This document shows positions 35,195-43,306 of a stretch of 64,000 nt of DNA, piece by piece. Source of the DNA: Undibacterium hunanense (lineage in GTDB: Bacteria > Pseudomonadota > Gammaproteobacteria > Burkholderiales > Burkholderiaceae_D); contig NZ_JACOGF010000002.1 of assembly GCF_014284335.1 (NCBI RefSeq), positions 186,001 through 250,000 on the forward strand, written 5' to 3'. A program made the position numbers and the translations under genes. Numbering within the stretch: position 1 is the first letter of the stretch; each line of letters starts with the position of its first letter. The notes under the pieces are model-generated. The model saw only the letters and a list, made by a program, of their open reading frames with translations. It did no database searches and had not been told where the DNA came from.

Positions 35195-36928
35195 TTATTG
35201 CAAGAGATCTACCGCATCATATGAATACCCCGGGCTCAGGTAAGTGGTACCGCTGGAGCCGCTGATGGCAGTCAGGGTCAGGGTATTTTCACCCACCACA
35301 AATGCTGTGGCAGGAATAGCGAAGCTGTACATCGTGTTATTGCCGCGATAGCTACCGACAGTCAGGGTGCGGCTGGATGGCTGGGTCGATGCTGCCGGGT
35401 TGGCAGATACCCAGGCATTCATCTGCGCCTTGGGACGGCCACCTGCATAGGCAGTGGTAATCCCTACCCGTAGCGTATGGGCGGTAATCTGGCTGGCAGT
35501 CAGGTTGAACTTGATGGTGTAAGTGCCATTCACTGATTTCCACTGATACGCCGGGAAATCAGTCGCTGCACTGGAACTGCCGATCACAAAGTTACCGGGT
35601 ACCCATGAACTCATGCGCACGTCCGATGGATGCATGGTAGTGACTTTATCGCCATTCAGGAACTCGGCAGGCGAGCCATCCCAGTCACCGATGCGCCATA
35701 GCGCTGCGCTGCTGCTGGGGTCGCCAGCAATGGTAATGGCCCCTGCGTTGTACGTGCTGCCAGCGCTGACGGTTACGGAACGAGTATCTACCGCCAGCTC
35801 ATTTTTATAGATCTTCATGGTGTAGGTACCAGGGATCATGTTCGGGCTGTTGAATGAACCATCGCTGGTGTTTGCCGTGGCCCAGTACTGTGCCGTGGTA
35901 TTCGAAAAGCCGACGGTATAGCCATAGTTGGTATCGCGGCCATTGATGGTTGTGCCAGCAACCGCACCGCGGGATGACGCAGGCACGTAACCCGTCATAC
36001 CCATGTTGGCAAACCAGGACGTATCCAGTGCGCCTGGAGGAGTACCACCCGTGAATACCAGCGTATAGGTATTCAGTATGCCGGGGCGATATGCTTCGGT
36101 CTGGTTTTCTCCATAGTTGACGATATAGGTGATTTCCTGGTTGGTGGACGTGATCTGGTTCAGCAGACTGCGGAAGAATGGACCGCCGGAGCCACCTTCA
36201 TTATTGTCCCTGACCATCCACAGGCCGACGCTGCTGCTGGTACCGCCTATGTAAGACCAGTCTTTCAAGCGCATGTTTGAATAATGCTTCGACCGTGTTT
36301 CGCCATTGGCCATGCCGAAGATGTCGCTGGATTCGATGGCGCCGGTGGTGTTGCGCAGATCCGATGGCCCCGGGCCGTTGGGCAGCACTCCTACCGGTAC
36401 GCGTACGATATACCGTACCAGATTGAGGGTGTCGGGTTCGCTGGTGAAGTAGGTGCCCATGTAGATATGCGGGCTGCCATTCTTTGCCAGGTAATAATGG
36501 GTCAGATTGCCAGCCTGCACTGTGATGCGGATGTAGTCGGTATTGATGACATCGGCATTCACCGTCACCGCAGAAACGCCCGTGTACAGATAGTCAAAGC
36601 CACTGTTCACTTGTGAACCACGGGACTGGTCCTGGTATTGCACGCCGTTATAGATCAGCGAAGCTATGTCGCCAGCCGATTGCGTGCTGACACCATTGTC
36701 CAGACGGCGGATTTTGAACACCAGCCCGGCTCCGGTATCGACGGTATAAAAGTTGGTGTCCGACGTCAGGCCAAAGCTGCTGGCCGGTGGTGCCTGCACA
36801 GGCGGAACCGCCGCCGTCAGCGTGCTTCCTGTTTGTGCGCTTTTGCTACCGTCGCTGCCGCCACAGCCTGCCAGCAAGCCAAGCAGTATGCAGCTTAGCC
36901 AGAAGCTGCGTAAATTTCCTGTTTTCAA
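35195..36928 (-). CDS. Rhamnogalacturonan lyase-like lipoprotein (PL4 family)
   Basis: The 577-residue lipoprotein has the lipobox L-L-A-G-C at Cys22. The first 300 residues resemble the catalytic beta-sandwich of PL4 rhamnogalacturonan lyases (D-N-G-V-S-T-Q-S-A-G-D-I-A-S-L-I-Y-N-G, then H-Y-Y-L-A-K-N-G-S-P-H-I-Y-M-G-T and R-S-K-H-Y-S-N). The middle has a fibronectin-III-like part (P-G-T-Y-T-M-K-I-Y-K-N-E-L) and the C-terminal 180 residues a carbohydrate-binding-like jelly roll, the normal three-part PL4 layout. It would cleave the backbone of pectin hairy regions by beta-elimination. The catalytic Lys and His cannot be fixed by eye. There is no neighbouring pectin gene. Confidence 0.82.
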   Translation of the reverse strand: MKTGNLRSFWLSCILLGLLAGCGGSDGSKSAQTGSTLTAAVPPVQAPPASSFGLTSDTNFYTVDTGAGLVFKIRRLDNGVSTQSAGDIASLIYNGVQYQDQSRGSQVNSGFDYLYTGVSAVTVNADVINTDYIRITVQAGNLTHYYLAKNGSPHIYMGTYFTSEPDTLNLVRYIVRVPVGVLPNGPGPSDLRNTTGAIESSDIFGMANGETRSKHYSNMRLKDWSYIGGTSSSVGLWMVRDNNEGGSGGPFFRSLLNQITSTNQEITYIVNYGENQTEAYRPGILNTYTLVFTGGTPPGALDTSWFANMGMTGYVPASSRGAVAGTTINGRDTNYGYTVGFSNTTAQYWATANTSDGSFNSPNMIPGTYTMKIYKNELAVDTRSVTVSAGSTYNAGAITIAGDPSSSAALWRIGDWDGSPAEFLNGDKVTTMHPSDVRMSSWVPGNFVIGSSSAATDFPAYQWKSVNGTYTIKFNLTASQITAHTLRVGITTAYAGGRPKAQMNAWVSANPAASTQPSSRTLTVGSYRGNNTMYSFAIPATAFVVGENTLTLTAISGSSGTTYLSPGYSYDAVDLLQ

Positions 36929-37363
36929 TTTTGTCTCCTGTTTTTAATTGGATGAATCTTGTTGTGATTTCTTGTGATCATTTGTGCTTATTTGTGATTG
37001 GGTCCCTGAGTCGCTGTGGTGTGTTCTCCTTTATCCATAAAGTAATCAGATTGCAAATGGTCCATGCGACCCACCATGTGTTGCATGGTGAAACGCCGTT
37101 CCGAATGAAATGAGTGCCAGTTTTTTTATTGATGACGCATACATGGCAAAGACGCTATAAAGCAAATGGACGCGACCTGCCCCCGGGCATCAGCAAGGTG
37201 CCTGATAATCTGAAAAAGTCGGTACAGCCTGATACGTTTGGTCAGTCGCAGGTGATCACAATGATTGCAATGATCAGCTTCAGACTGTGCGTTGCTGGAA
37301 AGCGGTTTTGCTTGTGGCGAGATAGCTGGGGCGGTAATGCTTGCGGCGCTACTGCACAAGTCT
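36929..37363. other. Intergenic region upstream of the lyase gene
   Basis: No gene is seen in this stretch. It contains several closely spaced TTGTGAT-type direct repeats at about 36960-36998 and a perfect small palindrome CACCATG-TGTTG-CATGGTG near 37073-37091. These are possible operator sites for the divergent genes on either side. No promoter stands out. Confidence 0.35.
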
Positions 37364-37467
37364 TAGGACTTACGCAAAATCGCCCCAGCTGCGTTGCAGC
37401 TCCTTGCCGTACTATTCGTACTGTCTTCGTCGCTACGCCTTGCTGGGACAATTTTGCGTAAGTCCTA
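37364..37467. repeat. 104-bp palindromic element, family C, copy 2
   Basis: It has the same length, ends (TAGGACTTACGC ... GCGTAAGTCCTA) and core as the copy at 24558-24661, with only three differing bases. No target duplication is visible here. It sits in the gap between the divergent lyase and EamA genes. Bases 37468-37682 hold the EamA leader, with a small GAGC/GCTC hairpin near 37560 and no gene. Confidence 0.85.
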
Positions 37468-37682
37468 TTTTGTAATGAATTCAGTATTATTTTCTGTGTT
37501 CAATGTGTCAATTCAATACGGCAACAGAAGAGGTAAATATTGCAATAAATCATTTTTTTGAGCGATGCAAATTGCTCGCGTATTCTGCTGCGTTGCACCA
37601 GGTTTCCTGCCATGTCCGAAAGCTGCCAGCAACTTTTCTCACAGTTTGTTAAGCTGCTTGCCTGATTGTTATGGAGTGGCTT

Positions 37683-38555
37683 ATGCGCAGTGCTGATTTA
37701 TTACGTTTGATTTCCCTGGCGGCTATCTGGGGCGCGTCTTTCCTGTTCATGCGGGTGTTGGCTCCCGTGGTCGGGGTATTGTGGAGTGCCGAAGTCAGGG
37801 TTGGCCTGGCCGGTGCCGCTTTGCTTGCCATGATGGTGATTACCGGCAGGGCGATGAATTTCCGTAGCAACTGGAAATCTTTCCTGATACTGGGAACGAT
37901 CAATTCGGCCCTGCCTTTTGCGCTGTATTCCTATGCGGCGCTCAGTATTCCCGCCGGGTATTCGGCGATCGTGAATGCCACCAGTCCTTTATGGGGGGCG
38001 CTGATGGGGGCCGCGTTTTTAGGCGAACAATTGACCCTGCGCAAGATGGCGGGCATGGCGATAGGGGTACTGGGCGTCGCCTTCCTGGTGCGTCTGGGGC
38101 CAGTGGAATTCAATAGCAAGCTGGTGCTGGCTGTCATGGCCTGTGTCGGGGCGACACTTTGTTATTCCATCGTCGGCATTTATACCAAGAAAAAACTCAG
38201 CGGCATGACCGCCATGCAAATGGCCACTGGTTCACAGGTAGGGGCGGCATTTGTCTTATTGCCTTTCCTGCCACTGGCACCGGTCAGGGGTGAGATCACG
38301 ACAACGATAGTCATGGTGGCTATTGCCCTGGCGCTTTTGTGCAGCGCGGTTGCCTACCTGATTTATTTCCGCCTGATGGCGGACCTGGGACCAACCAAGG
38401 CGCTGACGGTGACTTTCCTGATCCCGCTGTTTGCCTTGCTGTGGGGTTATCTGTTTTTGCAGGAAAGCATCACGCTCAATACAGCGATAGGTTGTGCGGG
38501 CGTGGTACTAGCAACCTGGCTGGTGGTGTTTCAGCCAGCAAAAAAGCTACAGTAA
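37683..38555 (+). CDS. EamA/DMT-family transporter
   Basis: The 290-residue protein is from ATG 37683, chosen for GGAG six bases upstream; ATG 37671 would add four residues. Ten membrane helices are arranged as two EamA repeats of five. A-I-W-G-A-S-F-L-F in helix 1 and S-P-L-W-G-A-L-M-G and G-E-Q-L-T-L-R-K-M at the end of the first repeat are family signatures, with W-G-Y-L-F-L-Q-E-S at the matching place in the second repeat. Relatives export amino acids or other metabolites. It stands alone with a strong terminator at its end. The substrate is unknown. Confidence 0.88.
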   Translation: MRSADLLRLISLAAIWGASFLFMRVLAPVVGVLWSAEVRVGLAGAALLAMMVITGRAMNFRSNWKSFLILGTINSALPFALYSYAALSIPAGYSAIVNATSPLWGALMGAAFLGEQLTLRKMAGMAIGVLGVAFLVRLGPVEFNSKLVLAVMACVGATLCYSIVGIYTKKKLSGMTAMQMATGSQVGAAFVLLPFLPLAPVRGEITTTIVMVAIALALLCSAVAYLIYFRLMADLGPTKALTVTFLIPLFALLWGYLFLQESITLNTAIGCAGVVLATWLVVFQPAKKLQ

Positions 38556-38572
38556 AGTTTCATCCTGATTGG

Positions 38573-38614
38573 AAATGCCGGTCATGCCTGCCAGGGGCAT
38601 GACCGGCATTTTTT
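38573..38614 (+). terminator. Strong terminator between the EamA and CocE-type genes
   Basis: AAATGCCGGTCATGCC (38573-38588) pairs perfectly with GGCATGACCGGCATTT (38596-38611), followed by more T. It ends the EamA gene and overlaps the end of the convergent hydrolase gene by two bases. A and T runs make it usable in both directions. Confidence 0.88.
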
Positions 38615-40625
38615 ATTGATCCAGCGCTGGCAAGACTTTCACATGCAGGGCGCTAGGCTGGCTGCTGCTGTGATACACCTTGTGCGTGGCCTTGATGAAG
38701 TCGCTGTCTTTGGCTTCATAAATATTCGGCACAAAGCTTTGCGGGTTGCGGTCTATGAAGGGGAACCAGCTGGACTGCACCTGCACCATGATGCGGTGCC
38801 CACGCTGGAAGGTGTGGAACACATCATTGATACCAAACTTCACCTTGGTGACCTGATTTGGTATCAGCGGTTTTGCGGTCTCGAAACCATCGCGGAAACG
38901 GGCGCGGAAAGGTTCGCCCCTGACCAGGGTTTGCTGATTGCCACGATTGGTCTGTGGATCGGTTTCCAGATTGGGTGGGTTGACGTCGATGAGCTTGACC
39001 ACAAAGTCGGCATCCGTACCGGTGACGCTGACAAACAGGTCCGCAGTCAAGGGGCCAGCCAGAGTCACGTCTTTTTCCAGTACTTCGCTTTGCCAGGTCA
39101 GCACATCGGGACGACGGGTGGCAAAACGCTGGTCGGCGGCCACGTATTGATTGCTCCAGCGCGTGCCTATCTCGGTGGTATAGGGCACTGGTTTGGCCGG
39201 GTCACTGATGTATTCGTCAAACTGTGCATCCTGATTGGCGGGGGCCTTGAAGCTGAGTTTGCCATCGGCCTGGAAATACAGTGCCTGGTCCTTGCTGTCT
39301 TTCGGTGGCCACTGCTCAAACCCGCGCCAGCGATTGGCACCGGTTTCAAACATCCAGGCTTCGGGCAATGCCGGTTTGTCGCCGGTTTTCAGATAGTGTT
39401 TGAAAAACGCCAGTTCTATGGGCTGATAGGTTTCCACGGTGCGGTAACCAAAATTTGCATCACCCACTTTGTCACCATCACTTCGGAACCAGCCGCCATG
39501 TGTCCAGGGACCGATGACCAGCGTGTTTTGTATGCCGGGATTCTGTTTTTCTATGGACTTGTAGGTGTTCAGCGGGCCATACAGATCTTCAGTGTCATAC
39601 CAGCCGCCCACGGTCAGCACGGCTGCCTTGATGTTTTTCAGATGCGGCAAAATATTCCTGCTTTGCCAGAAATGGTCATAATTGGGATGGGCCGTGATCT
39701 CATTCCAGAATGGAATACCATTTTTGAAATAGCGTGTATTCGCATTCGCGACCGAACCCAGATCAAGGAAGAACTGATAACCGTCCGGTGTGCCGAAGTT
39801 GAAATTCTTCCAGCCTGCGCTGGCGACAGGCTGTGGTCGTGGCTGACCAAAGCTGTAGAAAAAGCCAAATGCCATTTGCAGGTTGAAGGCACCGTTTCTA
39901 TGCATGTCGTCACCCCGGAACCAGTCCGCAATCGGGGCCTGCGGTGACACTGCCTTCAGGGCCGGGTGGCTGTCTATGGCCCCTGCTGAAGTGTAGAAAC
40001 CGGGGTAAGAATTACCCCATTGCCCGACCTTGCCATTATTGTTGGGCAAATGCTTGATCATCCATTCTATGCTGTCGTAGGTATCTGAACTTTCATCGAT
40101 ATCGCTGACAGTTTTTTTCTGGTCTATGTGCGGACGCATATTGACGAATTCACCTTCCGACATATAGGTGCCACGTACGTCCTGGTAGGCAAAGATGAAG
40201 CCGTCTTTTTCATACTCGGCAGTCGGACCCAGCTGGGTCTTGTACTGGTCTGCGCCGTAGGGGGCAACCGAATACGGGGTGCGGTTCAGCAGGATGGGAT
40301 AGCGTTTGTTGCCATTGGCATCATTCGGTACATACACAACGGTGAACAGCAGCTTGCCGTCGCGCATGGGGATACGGTATTCAAACTTGGCGTAATTCTT
40401 GCGGATATAGTCCGCACGCTGTTTGATCTGGTCTGCTTTGTCGTCGGCCAGACTGGTTGCCGTTGCCACACTGACGACACTGGTGGCAGCGGTCGTGGCG
40501 GCCAGCACAGGAGCAGCCATGCCGCCCAGCATGGCACTCAGTAGGGTACTTAGCAACAGGGGTACTAATAATGGCGAGACTAAGGCTTGCCTGGGCCGTA
40601 TGCCCTGCAAATCAGACTGGTTCAT
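38613..40625 (-). CDS. CocE/NonD-family hydrolase (X-Pro dipeptidyl-peptidase S15 type)
   Basis: The protein is 670 residues from the ATG at 40625, preceded by AGGGAAA; an upstream ATG at 40694 lacks a ribosome site. A signal peptide precedes the mature part (A-P-V-L-A-A-T). The alpha/beta-hydrolase nucleophile is in Q-W-G-N-S-Y-P-G-F, the acid and His are expected near V-G-G-W-Y-D-T-E-D and W-T-H-G-G-W. The C-terminal 200 residues are the jelly-roll domain of this family (V-L-E-K-D-V-T-L-A-G-P and G-H-R-I-M-V-Q-V). Members include glutaryl-7-ACA acylase, cocaine esterase and X-Pro dipeptidases. The real substrate is unknown. Length and domain order are standard. Confidence 0.88.
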   Translation of the reverse strand: MNQSDLQGIRPRQALVSPLLVPLLLSTLLSAMLGGMAAPVLAATTAATSVVSVATATSLADDKADQIKQRADYIRKNYAKFEYRIPMRDGKLLFTVVYVPNDANGNKRYPILLNRTPYSVAPYGADQYKTQLGPTAEYEKDGFIFAYQDVRGTYMSEGEFVNMRPHIDQKKTVSDIDESSDTYDSIEWMIKHLPNNNGKVGQWGNSYPGFYTSAGAIDSHPALKAVSPQAPIADWFRGDDMHRNGAFNLQMAFGFFYSFGQPRPQPVASAGWKNFNFGTPDGYQFFLDLGSVANANTRYFKNGIPFWNEITAHPNYDHFWQSRNILPHLKNIKAAVLTVGGWYDTEDLYGPLNTYKSIEKQNPGIQNTLVIGPWTHGGWFRSDGDKVGDANFGYRTVETYQPIELAFFKHYLKTGDKPALPEAWMFETGANRWRGFEQWPPKDSKDQALYFQADGKLSFKAPANQDAQFDEYISDPAKPVPYTTEIGTRWSNQYVAADQRFATRRPDVLTWQSEVLEKDVTLAGPLTADLFVSVTGTDADFVVKLIDVNPPNLETDPQTNRGNQQTLVRGEPFRARFRDGFETAKPLIPNQVTKVKFGINDVFHTFQRGHRIMVQVQSSWFPFIDRNPQSFVPNIYEAKDSDFIKATHKVYHSSSQPSALHVKVLPALDQ

Positions 40626-40718
40626 GGTTTTCCCTGGAATTATAAGTTTATGAATAGCTTGGTGCGTTTTTACGCGAACAAGTTCCCTATTCAATGGCTA
40701 ACAGGTCTTAAACGGGAC

Positions 40719-41381
40719 TTAATTGTCCGCATTGGGATCGTAATCTGGCAGGGGAGGCTCAATTTCTGAAATCTGGTTGGCACCCAGGGTACGGGCAGTC
40801 ACCAGGGCAGAACCGACCCGTTTCAGCATGCTTTCCGCTGTGTCTTTGTGGGCATTGGTTGTCAGGCCGGTAGAAAAACTGACTTTCAGCCCCGGTGCAA
40901 TGCTTTCCCAATCTACCTGTTCGACACGCAGCTTCAGGCGGGCTATGGCTTTGCGGCTGGCTTCCAGCCAGGTGGTTGGCATGACGATGGCAAATTCATT
41001 GGCAGCGACGCGACCAAAAGAATCCAGGGTACGCAACATGGTCAGTGCTTCTTTCGACACTCTTTGCAATACCAGCTTTGCCACGGCCTGACCATGTTGT
41101 TCGAGTATCTGTTCCAGTCCGTCTATGGCAATGGATGCCAGCGTGAAAGTATGCCCGGTACGGAAGGAACGGGCCAGTTCATTGTCCAGCATCGCCATCA
41201 GTGACCTGCGATTCAAAGCGCCAGTCAGATGGTCGTGTCTGGCCATGCTGTCAAGTTGGGTCAATACCGTTTCCAGCGCAGGCAGCAAGTTGGCTTGCTG
41301 GCCTTCGTTCCGGATTTGTTTGATCAATTGATCCAGTTGCTGTCGTGCATTCAGTAAAATCTGCGTATTTTCCGTCGGCAT
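40719..41381 (-). CDS. GGDEF-domain protein with a degenerate active site
   Basis: The 220-residue protein has a helical N-terminus (about 1-50, possibly a coiled coil) and one GGDEF domain with H-D-H-L-T-G-A-L-N-R-R at its start. The catalytic signature that should read G-G-D-E-F is A-A-N-E-F (R-V-A-A-N-E-F-A-I-V), so both glycines and the metal-binding Asp are lost. The protein is therefore very unlikely to make cyclic-di-GMP. It could bind GTP or be a scaffold or regulator. The end of the protein is acidic. Its start faces the PLP-enzyme gene head to head, so their promoters overlap or lie inside the coding region. Confidence 0.85.
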   Translation of the reverse strand: MPTENTQILLNARQQLDQLIKQIRNEGQQANLLPALETVLTQLDSMARHDHLTGALNRRSLMAMLDNELARSFRTGHTFTLASIAIDGLEQILEQHGQAVAKLVLQRVSKEALTMLRTLDSFGRVAANEFAIVMPTTWLEASRKAIARLKLRVEQVDWESIAPGLKVSFSTGLTTNAHKDTAESMLKRVGSALVTARTLGANQISEIEPPLPDYDPNADN

Positions 41382-41457
41382 GTCCTCTCCAGCGATGATG
41401 GTTGGCGCCAGGCGCTACAATGGCACTTTACCATTGACCGCTGTATCTCTGCCAAGA

Positions 41458-42375
41458 ATGTTGCCCCCAAACCAAGTCTCCCCCTGCCAGCGTGTGGAAA
41501 GCAGGCATTTCCCCGGCATGGATTTATGGATCAAGCGCGATGACCTGTTGCATCCCCAGGTGTCGGGCAACAAGTTCCGCAAACTCAAATATCCTTTGCA
41601 GGCGGTGCAGGGCAGGGCTGTGCACATTGTGTCCATGGGCGGTATCTGGTCCAATCATTTGCATGCGCTGGCCCATGCCTGCGCGCTTGCCGGTATGTCC
41701 GGTATGCCCGGCATGACTGCGACAGCGCTGGTGCGCGGGGCAGAGGGCATGCAAAGTGCCATGCTGGATGATATCCGCGAGTTGGGCATGCAGGTAAAAT
41801 TTGTGACACGCGAGGCTTACCGGCAGTTGCGCAGCGAGCCGGATGCCTGGCGCCAGTATCTGGTCCCGGATGGGCGGGAAGCCCTGTGGCTGCCGGAAGG
41901 TGGCAGCAGTGCGCTGGCCTTGCGTGGTGTGGCGGAACTGGTGGCAGAGTTGCCCTTCATCCCCACGCACACGATACTGGCCTGCGGCACCGGCGCCACC
42001 CTGGCCGGGGTGCTGGCGGGCCTGGCCGGTCGTTCACAGGTGATGGGTGTGGCGGCTATCAGCAATGCGGGTTATCTTAAGGATGAAATTGCCCGGCTGC
42101 TGGCCGAAGCTGCTTATCCAGATTATAAAAATTATCAATTGTTGACGGATTCGCATCTTGGTGGCTACGCTCGCGTCACACCGGAACTGATGGCATTTTG
42201 CGCCGATTTCGAAAAAGAAACCGGCATCCCGCTGGAGCCTGTCTATACCGGGAAAATGCTGTTTGCACTGCGCCAGTTGTGGCATGATGGCTATCTGGCG
42301 GCAGATGCCAGCGTGCTTGCAATACATACCGGTGGCTTGCAGGGACGGCGTGGATTCGCCCCAATGCCAGCATGA
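41458..42375 (+). CDS. PLP-dependent deaminase/D-cysteine desulfhydrase family enzyme
   Basis: The enzyme of fold type II is 305 residues if started at ATG 41458. An in-frame ATG at 41380 gives 331 residues but overlaps the start of the opposite gene. It opens L-W-I-K-R-D-D-L-L-H and S-G-N-K-F-R-K-L-K-Y, where the Lys forms the Schiff base with PLP. This is the sequence style of the 1-aminocyclopropane-1-carboxylate deaminase/D-cysteine desulfhydrase family, and A-C-G-T-G-A-T-L-A-G is the phosphate-binding loop. The choice between the two activities needs more than sequence. It is immediately followed by a family 3 binding-protein gene, so amino-acid handling is a reasonable theme. Confidence 0.82.
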   Translation: MLPPNQVSPCQRVESRHFPGMDLWIKRDDLLHPQVSGNKFRKLKYPLQAVQGRAVHIVSMGGIWSNHLHALAHACALAGMSGMPGMTATALVRGAEGMQSAMLDDIRELGMQVKFVTREAYRQLRSEPDAWRQYLVPDGREALWLPEGGSSALALRGVAELVAELPFIPTHTILACGTGATLAGVLAGLAGRSQVMGVAAISNAGYLKDEIARLLAEAAYPDYKNYQLLTDSHLGGYARVTPELMAFCADFEKETGIPLEPVYTGKMLFALRQLWHDGYLAADASVLAIHTGGLQGRRGFAPMPA

Positions 42376-42396
42376 ATGCCTGGAGGCAAAATAAGG

Positions 42397-43215
42397 ATGG
42401 GACAACAGCGGCAGTATCAGCCAGTCATCACCAGACCCGATGGCAAACGCCATTTGCGTCTGGTGGGCGCGCTGCTGTTTTTTTGCCTGGGCAGCCTGTC
42501 TGTTGTCTGCCAGGCGCATGATGCCCAGTTGCGGATTGCCATCTATGAAAATCTGGATTATCCGCTCAACATCTTCGACAAGAATCATCAACTGACTGGC
42601 GGCTTGCAAAAGGAATTTACTGACCTGCTTGCAAAAAAAATATCAGCACACGCCAGTTATGTTGCCTATTCGCGACGCCGTATCGAAAATGCCGTGATAC
42701 AGGGTGAGGCTGACCTGATGTGCTATTCCAGTCCGGGCTGGTTTGATGTGCCGAAAGAAGTCAGTTGGTCCCTGCCGACTTTCCCCCAGGTGGAAAGAGT
42801 GGTGGTGATGGCAGACAAACCCGGCCTGGAAAATTTCCCTCAGCAACTTGAAGGCAAAAAGCTGGCCGTGCAACTGGGCTACCATTATCCGCAGATAGGC
42901 ACGCAACTGACGGAAGGCAAAATCAGGCGCGTGGACCTGACGGATGTACCGGGCATGTTCCGCATGCTGCATCTGGGCGGGGCGGATGCCATGATCAGTT
43001 CGGACAGTGAAATCGAAGGGTATTTTAAAAATTACCCTGACAAGCGTGCTTTGTACAAGGTATCAAAAACTGCGTTTTCCATCGTGCATACCCAGTGCGC
43101 CCTGTCACACAAGTCTGGCTGGAAGATAGAGCAGATCAATGCCGCCATCCAGAGCATGCTGGACAATGGTGATCTGGACAAGATCATGCGCCGTTACGGG
43201 CTTTCATCGCGCTAG
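42397..43215 (+). CDS. Periplasmic substrate-binding protein, family 3
   Basis: The protein is 272 residues from ATG 42397 (GGAGG about ten bases upstream; ATG 42376 is an alternative). The signal peptide is G-A-L-L-F-F-C-L-G-S-L-S-V-V-C-Q-A. The mature protein has L-R-I-A-I-Y-E-N, G-G-L-Q-K-E-F-T-D-L-L-A-K-K, I-Q-G-E-A-D-L-M-C-Y, and L-E-G-K-K-L-A-V-Q-L-G-Y-H-Y, the layout of amino-acid-binding SBP family 3. It starts 21 bases after the PLP-enzyme stop, which suggests co-transcription. No permease or ATPase gene is adjacent, so it must serve a distant transporter or act as a sensor. Confidence 0.82.
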   Translation: MGQQRQYQPVITRPDGKRHLRLVGALLFFCLGSLSVVCQAHDAQLRIAIYENLDYPLNIFDKNHQLTGGLQKEFTDLLAKKISAHASYVAYSRRRIENAVIQGEADLMCYSSPGWFDVPKEVSWSLPTFPQVERVVVMADKPGLENFPQQLEGKKLAVQLGYHYPQIGTQLTEGKIRRVDLTDVPGMFRMLHLGGADAMISSDSEIEGYFKNYPDKRALYKVSKTAFSIVHTQCALSHKSGWKIEQINAAIQSMLDNGDLDKIMRRYGLSSR

Positions 43216-43306
43216 CGTTTGGAATTAGGCCGCCACTCAGATTAAGTTTGAAATTGCCCTGCCATTAGCGTTATCCTGCTGCCTTTACCATTTTCTTCCA
43301 TAGACG

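Noticed and set aside
37114..37461. Frame of 115 codons in the gap before the EamA gene
   Set aside because: It runs through the family C repeat. The repeat contains no gene, and the product looks random.
38616..39947. Reading frame on the + strand (443 codons) opposite the CocE-type gene
   Set aside because: It overlaps a clear alpha/beta-hydrolase with a signal peptide and GNSYPG motif. There is no ribosome site.
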